Shown here: in pieces, positions 17,734 through 25,905 of the stretch | How positions within the stretch are numbered: position 1 is the stretch's first letter | Layout of the letters: each line of letters opens with the position of its first letter | Assembly (NCBI RefSeq): GCF_009937975.1 | Contig: NZ_AP018441.1 | Span: 6,138,001 to 6,202,000, forward strand | Direction: 5' to 3' | From: Undibacterium sp. YM2 | GTDB lineage: Bacteria; Pseudomonadota; Gammaproteobacteria; Burkholderiales; Burkholderiaceae_D | DNA: 64,000 nucleotides | Notes under the pieces: model-generated | The model's input: the letters and a program-made list of their open reading frames with translations, nothing else | The model's database searches: none | What the model was told of the DNA's origin: nothing | Program-made: the position numbers and the translations under genes

Positions 17734-19095
17734 ATGACCAGCAGCTTACTTATCAAAAATGCCCGCGTTGTCGTCACCATGGACGACACGCGCCGTGAAA
17801 TCAGCAATGGTGCGGTATACATCATCGACAATGTCATCGCGCAGGTGGGTACAAGTGCAGACTTGCCACAAACTGCGGATGAAGTCATTGATGCGGCTGA
17901 TCATGTTGTCATGCCCGGCCTCATCAATACCCATCACCATATGTATCAAAGCCTGACGCGTGTCATACCCGCGGCACAAAATGGTGAGCTGTTCAACTGG
18001 CTGACCAATCTCTACCCTATCTGGGCCAACCTGACACCAGAAATGGCGCAGGTATCGACTCAGGCCGCCATGGCAGAGCTGATCCTGTCTGGTTGCACCA
18101 CCAGCAGCGACCATCTCTATATCTATCCAAATGGCTGCCAGCTTGATCACAGCCTGCAGGCAGCGCAAGAGATAGGCATGCGCTTTCATGCGGCGCGTGG
18201 CTCCATGAGTGTGGGCCAGTCAAAAGGCGGCCTGCCGCCAGACCGTGTGGTGGAGGACGAGGCCAGCATACTGCGCGACACCCAGCGCCTGATAGAGACT
18301 TATCACGACAGCAGCCGCCACGCCATGCAACGCATCGTCGTTGCGCCGTGTTCACCATTTTCTGTCTCACGCGATCTCATGCGTGAATCAGCAACACTGG
18401 CACGCAGCTATGGCGTCTCGCTGCATACCCACCTGGCAGAAAATGCCAATGACATCGCCTACAGCCGTGAGAAATTCAATATGACTCCGGCAGAATATGC
18501 CGAAGACTGCGGCTGGGTAGGCCATGATGTCTGGCATGCGCACTGCGTGCAACTCGATGATGATGGCATCTACATGTTCGCCCGCACTGGCACTGGCATT
18601 GCCCATTGCCCCTGCTCGAATATGCGCCTGGCGTCTGGCATCGCACCCATACGCAAGATGCTTGATGCCGGTGTCAATGTAGGTCTCGGTGTCGATGGCT
18701 GTGCTTCGAATGATTCCGGCCACATGCTGGGCGAAGTCAGGCAAGCCATGCTCCTGCAGCGCGTGGGTTTCGGCCCCGATGCCATGACAGCCAGACAGGC
18801 GCTGGAAGTCGCTACCTTGGGTGGTGCCAAGGTACTCAACCGCGACGACATAGGTGCACTTAAACCCGGCATGTCGGCAGACATTGTCATGTTCAGCCTG
18901 AAGCAAATAGGTTATGCCGGTGCCTGGCATGACCCGGTTGCAGCCCTGGTATTTTGCACACCATCGGATGTGGCTTACAGCATCATCAATGGTCGTGTCG
19001 TGGTGCGTGATGGTCAAATAACTTCTATAGATTTACCAGTAGTGATGGAAAGACATAATCGTCTTGCCCATCAATTGGCTGAGGCCGCACGTTGA
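17734..19095 (+). CDS. 8-oxoguanine deaminase-like amidohydrolase
   Basis: A 453-residue cytosine/guanine-type amidohydrolase with one catalytic metal. Metal ligands are seen in PGLINTHHHMYQSL, in SLHTHLAE, and in LGVDGCASNDSGHM (Asp). A terminal beta-sandwich segment has GALKPGMSADIVMF. It resembles the 8-oxoguanine deaminases, which make urate directly from 8-oxoguanine and often sit in urate-catabolic clusters. Guanine or a related purine or pterin is a possible alternative substrate. It follows the purine permease by 24 bases. A strong hairpin at 19117-19151 probably ends this transcript. Confidence 0.85.
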   Translation: MTSSLLIKNARVVVTMDDTRREISNGAVYIIDNVIAQVGTSADLPQTADEVIDAADHVVMPGLINTHHHMYQSLTRVIPAAQNGELFNWLTNLYPIWANLTPEMAQVSTQAAMAELILSGCTTSSDHLYIYPNGCQLDHSLQAAQEIGMRFHAARGSMSVGQSKGGLPPDRVVEDEASILRDTQRLIETYHDSSRHAMQRIVVAPCSPFSVSRDLMRESATLARSYGVSLHTHLAENANDIAYSREKFNMTPAEYAEDCGWVGHDVWHAHCVQLDDDGIYMFARTGTGIAHCPCSNMRLASGIAPIRKMLDAGVNVGLGVDGCASNDSGHMLGEVRQAMLLQRVGFGPDAMTARQALEVATLGGAKVLNRDDIGALKPGMSADIVMFSLKQIGYAGAWHDPVAALVFCTPSDVAYSIINGRVVVRDGQITSIDLPVVMERHNRLAHQLAEAAR

Positions 19096-19116
19096 ACTGA
19101 TCTTGCTCTCTCCAGA

Positions 19117-19151
19117 TGCTGACAGTGGTATAAAAAGTACCGCTGTCAGCA
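19117..19151 (+). terminator. 14-bp stem hairpin after the deaminase gene
   Basis: TGCTGACAGTGGTA and TACCGCTGTCAGCA pair with one G-U wobble around a TAAAAAG loop. It lies 22 bases after the deaminase stop. The following tract (TACAATTTTC) is only weakly T-rich, so termination efficiency is uncertain. Confidence 0.6.
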
Positions 19152-19214
19152 TACAATTTTCGTGTATCCAGAACTTGGTGGTATGCTTGAGTCATTGACT
19201 TTGATAACTCATGC

Positions 19215-20558
19215 ATGAAAAAACAGATTCCATTAAATCCAGCTGAAATTACAGAGCTGCAAAAACAGTTTTTCCATTCCCTGAAGCTGGGAACAGGCAG
19301 GGCGATGTTGCTGATGAAAGCGCATCCGCAAATAGATTTCTCTGCACATATACTCGCTGCCACTGTCAATAACCTCGCCTATGACAGACAATGTGAAGGC
19401 AGCAGGGCCGTATATCTGTACAGCCTGATCTGGCGGTCACGGCAAAAAGATGAGCTGATTCGTACTATCATCAAAAAATTCAGCGTCAAAAAAAGCAATG
19501 ACTATGGCATGGATCAGTTAAGCGATCTCGTCCTGTATTTCCATCAGGCTGGCATAGCCGGAGCGAAAGAGGCTTTGTTAAACAGGTTTGAAAAAACTTT
19601 CAGCAATGGCTATGAGCTGTATGCTAGAGATGTGTTGCTGGAAATTGAAGGTATGGCAGGCCTGATCATGGCTGCTGAAAAAGTGGGACAACTCCCAGAA
19701 CATGAAAGAGCAGATTACGAAGACCGCTGGCGCATCGATGATTTTCAAGAGATGAACAAGTCTGTCGATGTCTATGCAGAATTGGCCAAGGCCGCAGAGA
19801 AAAATCCAGCGATCAAAAATTATCTTGATCTGATCTTGTCTGCTGAACCCAGGGAAAAATACAGACGTAGTAAAACTATCCCTTATACAGTGGCAGAAAT
19901 TGAAAAAATGATTGATGAAGCAGGTCGCTTTCCCCGCTTCTGGGCCTCGCACATTTCAGGAATGACACAGGCAGATATAGAACAAGTCGCCAGGAATTTT
20001 CTTGCTGAAAAAGACGGTAACAGAAAATACAAATACCTCCCCTTTTTTTATCAAACAAAATTCCCTTTTGATTACGGGTTCCTGCTGAAGTTGGCAAGCG
20101 GCAGGAACGTGAAGAAAAATCGCCGCATAATGCATGCAGTGAATGCCCTCAGTCATTTCAAAGGCGATGATATCCGTGCACTTGCATTAAAAAGATTTGC
20201 CAGTGAAAAGACACCCTGGGATTACCTGAAACTGCTGATCAATAATTATCAAGCAGGTGATGCGAAAATTTTACTTGAGATCATACAACGTTCAGACAAT
20301 GTTCATCACATACATAACCTGGTAGCAGGTATCGTTGACGTTTTTGACGCGAATCCGGATAAGGAATGCAAGGCACCACTGGAAGCGATGTATTACAACA
20401 TGAATTGTGCAATACATAGATGGAATGTGATAGATCTGTTAAATGGAAATGGGGTCTTGTCTGAGGAAATCGTGGAAGAACTTGCTTATGACACCGATGA
20501 GGACTTACGAAAATTATCCCGTAGCATAAAACGTTCTCGCTCCAAAATGAAGAGTTAA
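19215..20558 (+). CDS. Unknown protein, family A copy 1 (447 aa)
   Basis: A soluble, helix-rich protein of 447 residues without signal peptide or membrane segment. It starts KKQIPLNPAEITELQKQFFH and ends in a basic tail (KLSRSIKRSRSKMKS). Repeated short helical pairs, such as DIRALALKRFASEKTPWDYLKLLINNYQAGDAKILLEII (best read in two parts), suggest an armadillo/HEAT-like superhelix. It is a close paralogue of the next gene, with near-identical segments ITELQKQFFHSL and KAPLEAMYYNMNC. The two arose by tandem duplication. Codon use is more AT-rich than in the purine cluster. I do not recognise the family and assign no function; proximity to the MoxR operon may or may not be meaningful. Confidence 0.75.
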   Translation: MKKQIPLNPAEITELQKQFFHSLKLGTGRAMLLMKAHPQIDFSAHILAATVNNLAYDRQCEGSRAVYLYSLIWRSRQKDELIRTIIKKFSVKKSNDYGMDQLSDLVLYFHQAGIAGAKEALLNRFEKTFSNGYELYARDVLLEIEGMAGLIMAAEKVGQLPEHERADYEDRWRIDDFQEMNKSVDVYAELAKAAEKNPAIKNYLDLILSAEPREKYRRSKTIPYTVAEIEKMIDEAGRFPRFWASHISGMTQADIEQVARNFLAEKDGNRKYKYLPFFYQTKFPFDYGFLLKLASGRNVKKNRRIMHAVNALSHFKGDDIRALALKRFASEKTPWDYLKLLINNYQAGDAKILLEIIQRSDNVHHIHNLVAGIVDVFDANPDKECKAPLEAMYYNMNCAIHRWNVIDLLNGNGVLSEEIVEELAYDTDEDLRKLSRSIKRSRSKMKS

Positions 20559-20637
20559 CGATGCTGATTTATGAGTATTTTATGACTTTAAGATTTTGAA
20601 AAAAGTTTACTTAAACCAGAACAAAATTTAATCCTGC

Positions 20638-21990
20638 ATGGTGAAAAATAATTTTCCAGATTTATCTGAAATTACAGAGCTGCAAAAACAGTTTTTCCAT
20701 TCCCTGAACCTGGGAACAGGTAGAGCGATGTTGCTCATGAAGGCGTATCCGCAGCTGGATTTTTCCAGAGAACTCATTGCCGCATCCGTCAGAAATCTCG
20801 CAAATGATGCTCCATCTGAAGGCAGCAGAGCTGATTATTTGTATCCATTGATCAGACGGGCCAAGAACAGGGCCTTGATAGAAAAAGCCTTGCTGCAAAA
20901 ACTTAAAAATAAAAAATCTGGAGCATGCAATCTGGATCAATTATGCGGTCTCGCCCTGCATTTCTATCAGGATGGGAATCTTGATGCCAGAGAAATTTTT
21001 CTTGAACGCTTCGACAAATCTTTTCATGACGATTATGAGTTTTGTGGGGAAGAACAAATTTTGAAGATGGATGGATTACAAGGCTTGTTCAAGCTGGCTG
21101 ACAAGATAGGCAGACTTCCTGAAGATGAATGGCCATGGTATGAGTATCGCTGGAATATAGATGATTTTCAAAAGGCCAATCCTGCGCTGAATGTATTTAC
21201 AGAATTCGAGAAGGCAGCTAAAGAGAATACCTACATCCAGAATTATTTCAAATTAATATCTTCAATTACACCCTTCAAGCGTATTCGCAGAAAAATACCT
21301 TCAGCTTATACAGTGAAAGATATAGAAGAGCTTGTCAATCGTCCAAGCAAGCGCGTCGGGTTTAATCGCGACCGTACGCTCAGGATGAAGCAGCAGGAGA
21401 TAATTGCCGTTGCCAGAAATTTTCTCGACGAAAAAGACAAAATCAGAAAATTCAGATACCTGCGATTTTTTTATGCGACCAGATTTCCTTTTGATTATGC
21501 GCCTTTGCTAAAAATTGCGAGCGGTAAAAAAAATCATCAGACTATGGCAGTGAATAATGCAGTGCTCGCGCTTAGCCATTTTTCTGGTGCTGACATACGT
21601 GCCCTGGCTTTGAAGAAAATACAGGAAGAGCGTATCCCTTGTGAGTACCTGCATCTGCTCGTCAGTAACTATCAGGCCGGAGATGCTGAAATGTTGGTGG
21701 AAATAATAGGGCGAGCAAAGAATTTTGATGAAGTGCATTTGCTGATACAAGGCATCATCGCCATATTCAAGGCCAATCCCGTGGCTGATAGCAAGGCACC
21801 ACTGGAAGCGATGTATTACAACATGAATTGTGGAATACACAGACGGGACTTGGTAGGACTATTGAACGACAATCAAGTGCTGTCCGATGAAATTCTGGAG
21901 GAACTGCCCTATGACTCGGATGAGGATGTGCGAAAATTATGTCGAAAAATAAAACGCCAGCGCAGCAGTGCTGCTGCCGTGATGAATTAA
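20638..21990 (+). CDS. Unknown protein, family A copy 2 (450 aa)
   Basis: Tandem paralogue of the preceding gene, aligned over its full length. Shared segments include ITELQKQFFHSLNLGTGRAM, KFRYLRFFYATRFPFDY against KYKYLPFFYQTKFPFDY, and KAPLEAMYYNMNCGIHR. The most divergent parts are residues 75-150 and 215-245. It is predicted soluble and helical-repeat in nature, with a basic C-terminus. It begins 79 bases after copy 1, so both are probably on one transcript, which ends at a perfect hairpin at 22011-22038. Function unknown. Divergence after duplication suggests two partners or subunits with related roles. Confidence 0.75.
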   Translation: MVKNNFPDLSEITELQKQFFHSLNLGTGRAMLLMKAYPQLDFSRELIAASVRNLANDAPSEGSRADYLYPLIRRAKNRALIEKALLQKLKNKKSGACNLDQLCGLALHFYQDGNLDAREIFLERFDKSFHDDYEFCGEEQILKMDGLQGLFKLADKIGRLPEDEWPWYEYRWNIDDFQKANPALNVFTEFEKAAKENTYIQNYFKLISSITPFKRIRRKIPSAYTVKDIEELVNRPSKRVGFNRDRTLRMKQQEIIAVARNFLDEKDKIRKFRYLRFFYATRFPFDYAPLLKIASGKKNHQTMAVNNAVLALSHFSGADIRALALKKIQEERIPCEYLHLLVSNYQAGDAEMLVEIIGRAKNFDEVHLLIQGIIAIFKANPVADSKAPLEAMYYNMNCGIHRRDLVGLLNDNQVLSDEILEELPYDSDEDVRKLCRKIKRQRSSAAAVMN

Positions 21991-22010
21991 GCTCGGCTGA
22001 TCGCCGTCTG

Positions 22011-22038
22011 GTTCACATGCATGGAAATGCATGTGAAC
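22011..22038. terminator. Perfect 12-bp hairpin between convergent genes
   Basis: GTTCACATGCAT and ATGCATGTGAAC enclose a GGAA loop, with no mismatch. It lies between the converging paralogue operon and the membrane-protein gene, and may terminate either. There is no T-run, so it is not a canonical intrinsic terminator. Confidence 0.55.
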
Positions 22039-22066
22039 TCTCGGTCAGCTTGCTAACTCAAGCTGT

Positions 22067-22900
22067 TCAAGCTGCGATAGCAGCTCTGAGTATATTTTTT
22101 TCCTGTTCCGTAAAATCGAGTGTCGTCAGATCATCATTGAGCAGGACGATATGTGGTGAGCCAGTGAGCCTGACTGCCAGTGCCATATCTTCCTGATGCG
22201 GCAGGAACAGAGGACTTTCTTTTTTGCGCATGATATGACGGAGTTTTTTCTTCACGCCATCTATATCGCTTTCAAAAAATACCGTGCGTTGGTTTTGTAT
22301 GTCTTTAACTTTGACCATCACCGGCAGCAAGCCCGGTTTTGTTTGTATCAGGCGATTAAAGAGATGGCTTAACCAGGCCGCGTACAGGCAACCGAAAGTC
22401 ATGAAACCAAACAGCAGGGCAAAAGTCAGTATCATGAAAAAACGGTTGGTGATATGTTCGGTCGCCATGGTCGTTGTGATCATGCCGGGATTGGATCTGG
22501 ACCTGACGGCTTCGGTGGACATCGACGGTTGAAAACTGACAAACCAGAAGCTGTGTTTGATCTCTTTTGCTATGGAGTCTTGCGGGGTTGGCAGGTAGCG
22601 GATTTTGACATCGCAGTCGATAAAGATGACTTTGCGGCTCTTGCAGCTACCGTGGATTTCTGCGCGTTCATCCACGACAGGGTCTTTGGATACTTTGTAG
22701 TCATACAGAAAATCCGGCACCGTCATATAGACGAGGCCGACCAGGAAAAGCAGCCCGGCCAGAGAAAGGCCTATCAGGCTTAAAACCCCCTGTTTTCCGG
22801 TAGTGAGTATTTGCATGCGTCGCTTGGGAAAGGCAGCGTTGATGGATGCAAGCTGTGCTTCCGTACCAGTACCGCGTGTTTGAAATTGTGTCTGGGACAT
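22067..22900 (-). CDS. Membrane protein of unknown function, two TM segments
   Basis: A 277-residue protein with one membrane segment near residues 35-58 (LSLIGLSLAGLLFLVGLVYM), a periplasmic loop of about 90 residues containing two cysteines (GSCKSRKVIFIDCDVKI), a second membrane segment (FFMILTFALLFGFMTFGCLYAAW) and a cytoplasmic tail of about 95 residues. The frame opens with a TTG at 22951, but the ATG at 22900 (MSQTQFQTRG) has AGGA nine bases upstream and is preferred. It lies between the tandem paralogues and the MoxR operon, transcribed in the same direction as the latter but 290 bases from its end. No family recognised. Confidence 0.7.
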   Translation of the reverse strand: MSQTQFQTRGTGTEAQLASINAAFPKRRMQILTTGKQGVLSLIGLSLAGLLFLVGLVYMTVPDFLYDYKVSKDPVVDERAEIHGSCKSRKVIFIDCDVKIRYLPTPQDSIAKEIKHSFWFVSFQPSMSTEAVRSRSNPGMITTTMATEHITNRFFMILTFALLFGFMTFGCLYAAWLSHLFNRLIQTKPGLLPVMVKVKDIQNQRTVFFESDIDGVKKKLRHIMRKKESPLFLPHQEDMALAVRLTGSPHIVLLNDDLTTLDFTEQEKNILRAAIAA

Positions 22901-23191
22901 GTCTGGTTTTCCTGGCAGTATAAAAGATACTTCTGTATGTATCTTTGACAAGCTGGCAGTATCTGAAAACCAGACAAACGGGGGTAAGATTATTTCAATT
23001 TTTTACACTCAGATTATCAGCCTGAAATTGTGACTATCATTCGGCAGCCCCCTTGTTTGCCTGTGGGCAAATGGAAAAGTGTCAGTGTGATCAAGCTGCT
23101 CCTGAAAAGGTCGGTTTTTGCCCGAATGTTTTTTGAGGCAATGGAGAAAATTAGCCAGACACCGGTCGCATGCAAGAAAATTTTTCCATTG

Positions 23192-23374
23192 TTAACTGAC
23201 CGTCATTGCTCTGACCAGGCCGTTTGAACGGTTGATTTCCACCAGCCGCCCTGCGCGATCAAACAGCATGATGTAATCACGCTGCACATGTACCCCAGGA
23301 TGATCAGCAGAGGGCAAGGCCAGCTTTAACAGGGTTTTCCCCTGTGCCAGTTGCCTTATCTCCCACATGGTCAT
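23192..23374 (-). CDS. 60-residue terminal protein of the MoxR operon, one propeller-blade-like
   Basis: A 60-residue ORF whose ATG overlaps the stop of the 844-residue gene by four bases (ATGA), continuing the overlapping arrangement of the operon. The sequence TMWEIRQLAQGKTLLKLALP, then YIMLFDRAGRLVEINRSNG, has the four-strand, D-x-x-G-turn pattern of a single beta-propeller blade. It may complete or cap the propeller of the preceding protein, or be its detached final blade. The translational coupling makes it a credible gene despite its size. I know no named family for it. Confidence 0.65.
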   Translation of the reverse strand: MTMWEIRQLAQGKTLLKLALPSADHPGVHVQRDYIMLFDRAGRLVEINRSNGLVRAMTVS

Positions 23375-25905
23375 CCCTCATTTCTTGATGCAACAAAAAT
23401 CATGCCCTCTTCGAGGTGAACTTCAGGGGCTTGTGCTGCGGCACCTGTATTCACTTCGAAAGAAGCAACCATGCTGGACTTGGCCAGCAGTACGGCATTG
23501 CCGGTTTCATTGCTTTTCAAATAGAGCCTGGCGGGCTCGTCAGCATTCTCGACCGGCAGGATGCGCCAAACATCTGAGTCTGGCAGGGCCCAGGAATCAC
23601 GCTGGTTGAGGCGGCGGCTGGGCAGCAGGTAGCGCCATTGCTCTATACCGTCGTGTGCACCTATCAACAGGGTTTGTGCCTGGGCGCTTTCTGAATAGGC
23701 AAAAATTTGTCCTGGCAGGTCAGCAATTTGCCAGACTACCTGCAATTTATCGACGCTGGTGTCGATGGCCAGCAGGCGGTTATGCATGACTACATTCCAG
23801 TGTATGCCATCATAACGGCGTGACCAGAATGAGACTGGCAGGGTCAGCCAGTCAGCAACGCTGCGGCTGGCTAGGTCTATGCGGCTGATGCGCATGGTGT
23901 TATCCCTTTTCGCCAGCACCAGTGCCCTTTGACCATTGTCTGACAAGACCAGATGATGTGCCGGTACGGGATAGTGCGCCAGTTGCTTGCCGACCTGGTT
24001 GACTATACTGACACCACTCTCACCCAGGGCCAGCAGGTAATGCGCATCTGGCAGGCGACAGGCATCATGGATGCGCATGAGACCACGCTCTTCAAACAAC
24101 ATTTCAAGCGGAGTCGATCTGGCATTGAAAGGCGCGAGATACACATCATGAGGCAGATTCAGTGCAGGCAAATCAGTGCGCATGACGGCGGCATCGGCAA
24201 ATTCAATCAGGCGGGTGATATCCTGCTTCTGTAATTGGTTCAGGCCTGCCGAACGCTCCACCAGTACATGACGCAATACTTCTGCTGCAAGCCTGGTGCT
24301 GGCAGGCGAACGCCGCTTCAGTGTCAGCAATTCCTGCGCCAGCCGGGCGCGCAGTTGTGCTCCCGGTTCACCGGCCATATTCAATATATGTCTGATGCTG
24401 GCTTCACTCTGTTTCAAGTCCGAGACTTGTAGCGACAACTTCCTCGTCAATGCGCGTACGCCCAGTATGCCACCCGCACGCTCAGCCTGGGATAGCCAGG
24501 ACAAGGCTTGCTCACGTTCTTCTTCCAGTGGCCAGAGAATTTCAGCGGCATCCGCCAGGTCACCCCTCGTTGCTACTGCGTGTGCCCAATGCTTGCGTAA
24601 GTCCCGGCCTTCTGTCGCGTGCTTCTTTTCCAGTAAATGCACTGCTTCTGCAAAGCTGTTGAACAGGCGTGCAAGCTTTGCTGCCCGTAAAAAGTCACCA
24701 GCCAGCCACCATAGCCTTACCCTGATTTCCGGTGATAATTCCAGGGTATCGGCCAGTTCAGCGGCTTGCTTTATCCGGTCTTTGCTTTCCAGATAATTGA
24801 CCGCTTCTGTGCCTGATTTCAGCAATTCTGCCAGGACAAATACTGCTTCATCGATTTTTCCTTCACGGTCCAGGCGTTCAAAAGTACGGCGATACAATTG
24901 CCGCAAATGCTCTTGCACATCGCTGGCAACGTGGATGCTTGATCCCAGTCCGCTACTATTGCTGATGCTGAGATTGTCGCGCCTTCTGGGTGTGCCAAAT
25001 GCCTGGCGGGTATTCTTTTTTTGCAAGGAATCCAGGGGCACAGCGTGGCGCAATGCCTCGTTCAAATCGCCACGTTCAAACATCTCCATCATTTCGCGCA
25101 GGAATCTGGCCTGGCGTTCGCCCAGCAATTTTGACATCCTGGTCATATTCGCAATTTTTGCGGCAAAATTGGCGAGTTTTTGCGCCAGAGGGGAGAGCTT
25201 TTCCGGAGCACCTGAGTTACCCCATGCGTGTTCTTTGGCCGGTCTGCGAAAATCAATCAGATTGCTGAGCCAGCTGGCCATCAAACCCAGGGCGCCAAGC
25301 GCAACAGGCCCTGCTCTTTGCGACCAGGATTTTTTCTGAGCAGCGTCATCAGGCAGCTTGCCTCCTTCAATGAGCGCTGCAGTTTCATCAAGAAAGGCTT
25401 TTTGTTTGTCACTAGCTTGCGGAATGGCGTCGCCCAGTATGTCACGTATATCTTTGCCTGGCGCAGGTTCATCTATTCCGGATATTCCTCCCGCTGTGGG
25501 GAACTTCAAGGGCTTGCGCAAGCTGATTGCACTCAGGTCCAGCCATGCCGATGGATCAATTCTGTCAGACTGTGTCAGTCTTGCAGTCAGAATTTGAGCA
25601 CCGGCTACCAGGCAGAAGCTATTACCGGAAATGGCCGCCAATTCGTCCTCGTGCAAAGGCGCACTGCTCAAGATGCCATTGATTTCTGCTATGGCCAGGC
25701 CATCCAGCCCGGCGCAATGCAGGTATTTTTTTTCAGGGAATTCAAGAAAATACCCTTTGAGCACCTGGTACAGGCGTGAACCTGGACGCCAGTGGTGCAG
25801 GATGCGTGACCGTGCCTGGTTCTCACCGATGAGCTCAGGGTCGAACCAGATGCCGCGCAATTCGCGCATACCATCAAACAAGGGGCGTCGTACAGTTGGC
25901 ATCAT
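23371..25905 (-). CDS. bpX6-like protein of a MoxR-vWA-propeller ternary system
   Basis: A large 844-residue protein. Residues 1-130 (RRPLFDGMRELRGIWFDPEL, GSRLYQVLKGYFLEFP) match my memory of the domain called bpX6 in MoxR-vWA-beta-propeller systems. A hydrophobic segment near 203-222 (GPVALGALGLMASWLSNLI) may anchor it in the membrane. Residues 320-560 are a helical-repeat (TPR-like) region with HLRQLYRRTFERLDREGKID. Residues 590-844 look like a beta-propeller (IVNQVGKQLAHYPVPAHHLV, ISRIDLASRSVADWLTLP). Start and stop each overlap the neighbouring genes by four bases. Such proteins are thought to serve NTP-dependent conflict or stress systems; the mechanism is unknown. Confidence 0.72.
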   Translation of the reverse strand: MMPTVRRPLFDGMRELRGIWFDPELIGENQARSRILHHWRPGSRLYQVLKGYFLEFPEKKYLHCAGLDGLAIAEINGILSSAPLHEDELAAISGNSFCLVAGAQILTARLTQSDRIDPSAWLDLSAISLRKPLKFPTAGGISGIDEPAPGKDIRDILGDAIPQASDKQKAFLDETAALIEGGKLPDDAAQKKSWSQRAGPVALGALGLMASWLSNLIDFRRPAKEHAWGNSGAPEKLSPLAQKLANFAAKIANMTRMSKLLGERQARFLREMMEMFERGDLNEALRHAVPLDSLQKKNTRQAFGTPRRRDNLSISNSSGLGSSIHVASDVQEHLRQLYRRTFERLDREGKIDEAVFVLAELLKSGTEAVNYLESKDRIKQAAELADTLELSPEIRVRLWWLAGDFLRAAKLARLFNSFAEAVHLLEKKHATEGRDLRKHWAHAVATRGDLADAAEILWPLEEEREQALSWLSQAERAGGILGVRALTRKLSLQVSDLKQSEASIRHILNMAGEPGAQLRARLAQELLTLKRRSPASTRLAAEVLRHVLVERSAGLNQLQKQDITRLIEFADAAVMRTDLPALNLPHDVYLAPFNARSTPLEMLFEERGLMRIHDACRLPDAHYLLALGESGVSIVNQVGKQLAHYPVPAHHLVLSDNGQRALVLAKRDNTMRISRIDLASRSVADWLTLPVSFWSRRYDGIHWNVVMHNRLLAIDTSVDKLQVVWQIADLPGQIFAYSESAQAQTLLIGAHDGIEQWRYLLPSRRLNQRDSWALPDSDVWRILPVENADEPARLYLKSNETGNAVLLAKSSMVASFEVNTGAAAQAPEVHLEEGMIFVASRNEG

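Noticed and set aside
23030..23227. 65-residue ORF in the gap after the MoxR operon
   Set aside because: Composition is not convincing, it overlaps the 60-residue gene, and no ribosome site is seen.
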